From Ustulina deusta (taxonomy: Eukaryota > Ascomycota > Sordariomycetes > Xylariales > Xylariaceae), in NCBI GenBank assembly GCA_023159155.1, contig JAJNNX010000010.1, positions 372,001-436,000 on the forward strand: a stretch of 64,000 nucleotides of DNA. Reading direction: 5' to 3'. Under the pieces are notes generated by a model. That model had not been told where the DNA came from and did no database searches. It saw nothing but the letters and a program-made list of their open reading frames with translations. This document shows positions 59,748-64,000 of the stretch, one piece after another. Each line of letters begins with the position of its first letter. Position 1 is the stretch's first letter. Position numbers and translations under genes: made by a program.

Positions 59748-61503
59748 TTTTTGTACATACAAGTCAAATAATTCAACTATAACACAAAAAATCAATTAGA
59801 TCTAATCGGAAATATTATTGCTAGATATTTTTATAGTATTTTAATAAATATGCAAGTTATACCTAGGCTTGCTGCATGTTCTATATTGTTGTACGTATAA
59901 TATACCCCTTTTTGTATAACAACTACTTTATTGCACTTTTTTTATTATTTGCTTTTTAATAGCTTGTTCGGTTTTAAAATCTTATTTTTTTTATATAATA
60001 AGTAATTTTTTATTCTATATATGTTTTTTTTTTGTATAGCAGTATTAGCTAAGTATTTTATTTGCTATATAAAGTTTAGCAATTTTTCTTTTTAATAATA
60101 CAACTTTATATATAAGCAATATTATATTTTTTGTAATATAATTAATAATATTTAAAATAATACTTAGCAAGCTATTTTAATATTATATAATTTTATTTTT
60201 AATATATTTAGCTTATAATTATATATTAGTTATATTATATAAAATCTTTAATTGCTAAAAAACTAAAAGTTTATTAGATAATCTAAAAAATGTTTTAGTT
60301 AGTAATTAGACTTTAAATTAAAAAAATATATGTTTTAGATTATATAGCACTAATTTAGTGCTTTTAAAACCTTTTTAAATGTTAGATTTTATTATAAAAA
60401 CTTTATATGTTTTATAAAATATAACAAAAAAATCCTTTTTAGTAATATAAGTAATATATATTTATATTAAATTATTGATTTTTTTTATATATAAACGTTT
60501 TAATAAGCCAAAACAACTAATATTAAAAAATTAAAATCAGTACAATAAATAAATAAATATATAAAAAGTAATAATATTATAATTTTTGTAATATAATTTA
60601 AAATTAGTTAAATAATAACTTTTATAGCTATTAAAAATTAATAAGTAATAAATATTTTTTATATAACTAGCTATATATAAATTAAAATAATTAATCTAAT
60701 CTAGACTTTGTTTATTTATTATCTAGCTATTTTTTATAACTATAATTTTTTAGTTATATAATAATTAATTATTAGTATACTAGAACAAAAAATAAGTTTT
60801 GCCTGCTAAAATAATATATAGCAGAACTATATAACTATATAAATTAATACTTTAAATAATAGTTAACTATTTATAATTGCCTAACTAAATAGCTTTTAGT
60901 TATTTGTGCTGGTTAGATATTATTACAACTATTTTGGACAAGATTTGGCTTATTATAAAGCTTGTTTTATTAAAGTTATAAATATTCTTTTTTAAAATAC
61001 TATATTTAATTATTATATTTTATATAAATTTAAATTATTTGTTATATATAACAAAATTTTTATAAAAAACTTATTAATAATTAATTTTTTAATTAAAATA
61101 TATTTTAAGCATAAAATATTGTTATATAAAGTTTAAAGCCTAATTAACGCTAACCTTAAGTATATTACGTTTATATAGTAATTAATTAGTTATATTTTTA
61201 ATACTACTTATTTAAAACAGAAAAAATCGCAAAACTAAGTTTATAATATATTATATAATAATATTTTTTTTGAGTTTGGTTAATTTTTAATGTTATATAA
61301 TAAATATTTGTTAGGTTTGTTTGCTAGCGTACTAATTGCAAAAAGTTATATAAGGAATATTATAGATTTATGTTATACAATTAATAATTAATTTTTTGTT
61401 ACGATTAAAAGCTTTTAATATAAGCTGCAAGTCTGCTTTGTTCTAAAAAAGTACTATTATTATTAGTTATAAAAATAGTAATTAAAAAAAGAGCATATAA
61501 AAG

Positions 61504-61550
61504 TGCAAAAAAGTTGGCAATTGACTTGTGTTAGCAATTAGCTTGTGTCC
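61504..61550 (-). repeat. Right TIR of the DNA transposon
   Basis: 47 bases, perfect inverted copy of 59701-59747, followed by TA and the resumption of AT-rich flank. Confidence 0.92.
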
Positions 61551-61965
61551 TATGTTAATTATATTAATAAATATTTATATAACTAAGCTATTTATATAAA
61601 TTTTTAATTTAGTTTAATTATAAAAAATATAATTATTTTATATAATTAAAATTAACTTAAATAACTAGATTTTTAATTTAGATTTTTTATAAAAACTTTA
61701 TATATAAAGTTATTTATAAACTTTTAATTTAGCTTTTTTATAAAAACTATAGTTAAACTATATTTTTTATATAAATATAAAAGCTATATTAATAATTAAA
61801 ACTATTAAAAAATTAATAAAAATAATAAAGTTTTATTATTATTTTAATATTTTAATATAATTTAGTTTATTTTAATATTTTAATTTTTTTTAGTTTTATT
61901 TAATATAATATAATAATATATAGTAATAAATATATATAATAAATAACAAATTTTTATTTTATAAT

Positions 61966-62226
61966 TATTTAAATAAAGTATACTATATATTTCTAAAGCA
62001 GCAATACATGCCTATAAGGTGAGTAGAATATAATCTATTTATTATATGCCACACTTAAAAGAAAGAAAAAAAAATAGGTAGGTAGGAGCCCTTTATATAC
62101 CCTTTTATACGAAAGGGTCTATAGGTGGTCCCTAGTCGGACCCCTTAGTCCAAACCCTTTGGCCAGACCCCTTTATACAAAAAGGTCCATAAATACCCTA
62201 AATAATTACGTACGATTAATCCAACA
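61966..62226. repeat. Left terminal direct repeat of TRIM-like element
   Basis: About 261 bases; about 85-90% alike by eye with the right copy, most differences being transitions. Confidence 0.75.
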
Positions 62227-62302
62227 CTAACTACTTTTTTTTATATAATTTAATCGCCATAATCGTACGCAAGGTCTATAGGGGAGAGGTAGGTCGAAAG
62301 GG

Positions 62303-62569
62303 GTCTTTGTACAGGCTACACCTAGCAAGGTTAGCAAAGCTAGGTATAAGTTAAAAAAGGTCTTTTGTATAGGCTACACCTAGCAAGGCAAAAAGCTAGG
62401 TATAAATCAAAAGAAATCTATAAAATCTTTGTATAAAAGCTACACCTAGCAGGTCAAAAAGCAGGCTAAACTAAATATAGATCAAAAAAAGTCTATAAAG
62501 TCTTCGTACAAAAGCTATACCTAGCAGGTCAAAAAGCAAGCTAGACTAGATATAAATCAAAAAAAATTG
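62303..62569. repeat. Four tandem units inside the TRIM-like element
   Basis: Units start at about 62303, 62360, 62426 and 62500 (lengths about 57-74). Each has gtcttNgtaNaNgctacacctagca, followed by aggN0-5 and a second gctagg-like string. Each can therefore form a small hairpin (cctagc...gctagg in the first two units). Unit length grows from left to right. Confidence 0.75.
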
Positions 62570-62801
62570 TTAGAATAGCATAATTATGCGCTATTAATTA
62601 AATATCTATATAAAAGCTAAGCTAAAATATCTATAAATAACCAATCTTTCTTTTTTATTGGCCTACTGCCAAAAAAACCAAAGTATACAATACAAAATAT
62701 ACGATCTATGCAATTAGATCAAAATTCTATTATTATTCTAACTAATTTGCGCTACATCCGTATAAAAGCTAAACTAAAGTACAAATATAAACACTAATTA
62801 A

Positions 62802-63068
62802 TATTTAAATAAAATATACTATATATTTCCAAAGCAGCAGTATATACTTATAAAATTAGTAGAATACAATCTATTTACTATATACCACACTTAAAAAAAG
62901 AAAAAAGAAAAAGAAATAGGTAGGTGGGAGCCCCCTATATACCCCTTTATACAAAAGGGTCTATAGGTAGTCACTAATCGGACCCCTTAGTCCAGACCCC
63001 TTAGCTAGACCCCTTTATACAAAGGGGTCCATAAGTGCCCTAAATAATTACGTACAATTAATCCGACA
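62802..63068. repeat. Right terminal direct repeat of TRIM-like element
   Basis: About 267 bases, matching 61966-62226. Ends CCGACA. Confidence 0.75.
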
Positions 63069-63358
63069 ATAGTTATATATAAAAATATTAAATTAAAATA
63101 AATTTATAAAAATTAATAATAATAATATAATTATAATATATTAATATTAAATTTATTAAATTTATATTTATTATTTAAATATTTTAATATAATTATTTTA
63201 TTATAAATAAGTTTAATATTATATAATATAAATATTTTTTAATTTTTAATTTATTAAATAAAAAATTATAATTTAATATTTTTTTAGTTTAAAATTTATT
63301 ATAATTATAGTTTTATATTTTTATTAATTTATTAATATATTTTATTTAATATTTTTAT

Positions 63359-64000
63359 TGTTAAATAGGCTTTATATGATATATTGTACATAAAACAAAT
63401 AACGCGCATAGATAGAATATAATGTATTATATTATGTTATTTATAAAAAAAAGAGAAAAAAAAGAATGTTTGTATAAAGCATGAGTTTTTTATATTTATA
63501 TAAGAGCTTATGTTATTGTACGAGCTAATATAACAAAAGGAAAGTAAGGTCCCCTTTGTCCGGCTGAAGTCCGGCTAATATTTGTATAATAGCCAAACAT
63601 AAATTTGTACTTTATATAAATTATATAATAAAATTATAACTAATACTAATTATTCTAATACTAGCTATTTTTTTTTAAAGTTATAATTGCTTATTGTATA
63701 AAAAAAACAAAAAAAAGCAACTATATAACTGCTTAAATATATATATAAAAGTTTAATTACTAGAAAAGCAACCAGATTAGTAATCTAGTCTATATATATA
63801 GCTGCTAAATTAATAAATTTTTTTTTTTTAATAAAGTTATATAATAATATTGCAAAGCTACTGCTTTAGCTATACAGTTAGTCAAAAACTATAAGCTAAA
63901 TATTACTTAGTAACTATTTAAGTTAAAACTAAATATTTGCTTTTGCTTTATGTAATAGTAAGGTTTATAATTAGCTAGCTTGTCCGGTTAATAGGCCTTA
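63359..64000 (-). mobile_element. Second Copia element, truncated by window end
   Basis: An LTR of 302 bases (63359-63660) matches that at 4658-4960 including the segment missing from 17381-17634. The next ~190 bases (63661-63850) match the internal sequence at 4961-5150 (ctagctatttt, then aatctagtctatatatata and so on). It is therefore the 3' end of another minus-strand Copia copy, with its body beyond position 64,000. Confidence 0.85.

Larger units (their letters stand above)
59701..61550. mobile_element. DNA transposon with perfect 47-base TIRs and TA target duplication
   Basis: 1,850 bases. The left end begins ggacacaagctaattgctaa and the right end is its exact reverse complement. The two TIRs are identical over 47 bases (59701-59747 and 61504-61550). 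Flanking TA is present on both sides (59699-59700, 61551-61552). TA duplication, length and TIR size fit the Tc1/mariner superfamily (pogo/Fot1-like size class). The interior is AT-rich with broken frames, so I could not confirm a transposase. The TIRs still contain many CpA and TpG sites, unlike the surroundings. Confidence 0.82.
61966..63068. mobile_element. TRIM-like non-autonomous LTR element with internal tandem repeats
   Basis: 1,103 bases bounded by direct repeats of about 261 and 267 bases (61966-62226 and 62802-63068). Both contain a conserved GC-richer core: matching aggtaggtgggagcc-like, ggaccccttagtccagacc-like and taattacgtac-like blocks. Ends are TATTTAAATAAA and CCRACA, compatible with TG...CA after RIP. 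The flanks read ATAAT (61961-61965) and ATAGT (63069-63073), a possible 5-base target duplication with one mismatch. The ~575-base interior has no coding frame but holds four tandem units. The terminal repeats are too short and close to house a pol gene. Confidence 0.7.

Noticed and set aside
4658..63660. The LTRs at 4658 and 63359 as the two ends of one giant element
   Set aside because: The LTR at 4658 pairs with that at 17381 through matching TAATC target duplications, and both outer LTRs have internal sequence on their right side, so they are separate elements.

Overview
The window is eukaryotic and looks like a filamentous ascomycete (Pezizomycotina). The genes carry short introns of about 50-70 bases with GTANGT-type donors and CTNAC-like branch sites. 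Several families are typical of this group: HET domain, DUF1996, an NLR-type N-terminal helical domain, and a CFD1-type scaffold protein. The genome is sharply divided into compartments. One balanced-composition island of about 31.5 kb (roughly 22,975-54,485) lies between two extremely AT-rich blocks whose sequence is dominated by C-to-T and G-to-A changes, the signature of repeat-induced point mutation (RIP). I cannot name the species; the layout resembles RIP-active Sordariomycetes or Dothideomycetes with AT-isochores.

Left block (1-22,975): a graveyard of retrotransposons, part of which can be resolved. A Copia element on the minus strand (4,658-17,634, TSD TAATC) was split inside its reverse transcriptase by a complete Gypsy chromovirus on the plus strand (6,773-12,926, two 240-base LTRs, TSD AAAGG, with remnants of gag, protease, RT/RNase H, integrase and chromodomain). 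Further right is an unrecognised, RIP-riddled coding remnant with a 90-base in-frame tandem duplication.

Gene island (22,975-54,485): from left to right, a large protein with weak DUF7580-like features at the AT boundary (-); a small NLR-type helical-domain protein with a possible amyloid-signalling motif near its C-terminus (+); a helical hypothetical protein (-); a UMP/CMP-kinase-like P-loop kinase (+); a BTB/POZ protein (+); a secreted DUF1996 protein (-); a Cys-rich acidic hypothetical (-); a possible HET fragment (-); a four-TM protein with a disordered tail (-); a large disordered protein with adaptor-ear-like acidic FxNF/DWG motifs (-); the cytosolic Fe-S scaffold CFD1/NUBP2 (+); S-adenosylmethionine decarboxylase with a long leader and short upstream ORFs (+); a small secreted cysteine-rich protein (+); and a HET-domain pseudogene with one in-frame stop at a normally conserved Trp (-). 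Exon structures were worked out by joining splice sites so that conserved motifs read through.

Right block (54,485-64,000): more than 4 kb of extremely AT-rich sequence, a solo copy of the Copia LTR, a 1,850-base DNA transposon with perfect 47-base TIRs and a TA duplication, a 1.1-kb LTR-flanked non-autonomous (TRIM-like) element with internal tandem repeats, and a second Copia copy that runs off the window end.

Housekeeping genes (CFD1, SAM decarboxylase) sit in the middle of the island. Self/non-self recognition-type genes and a candidate secreted effector sit nearer its edges. No operon-like functional pathway is evident.
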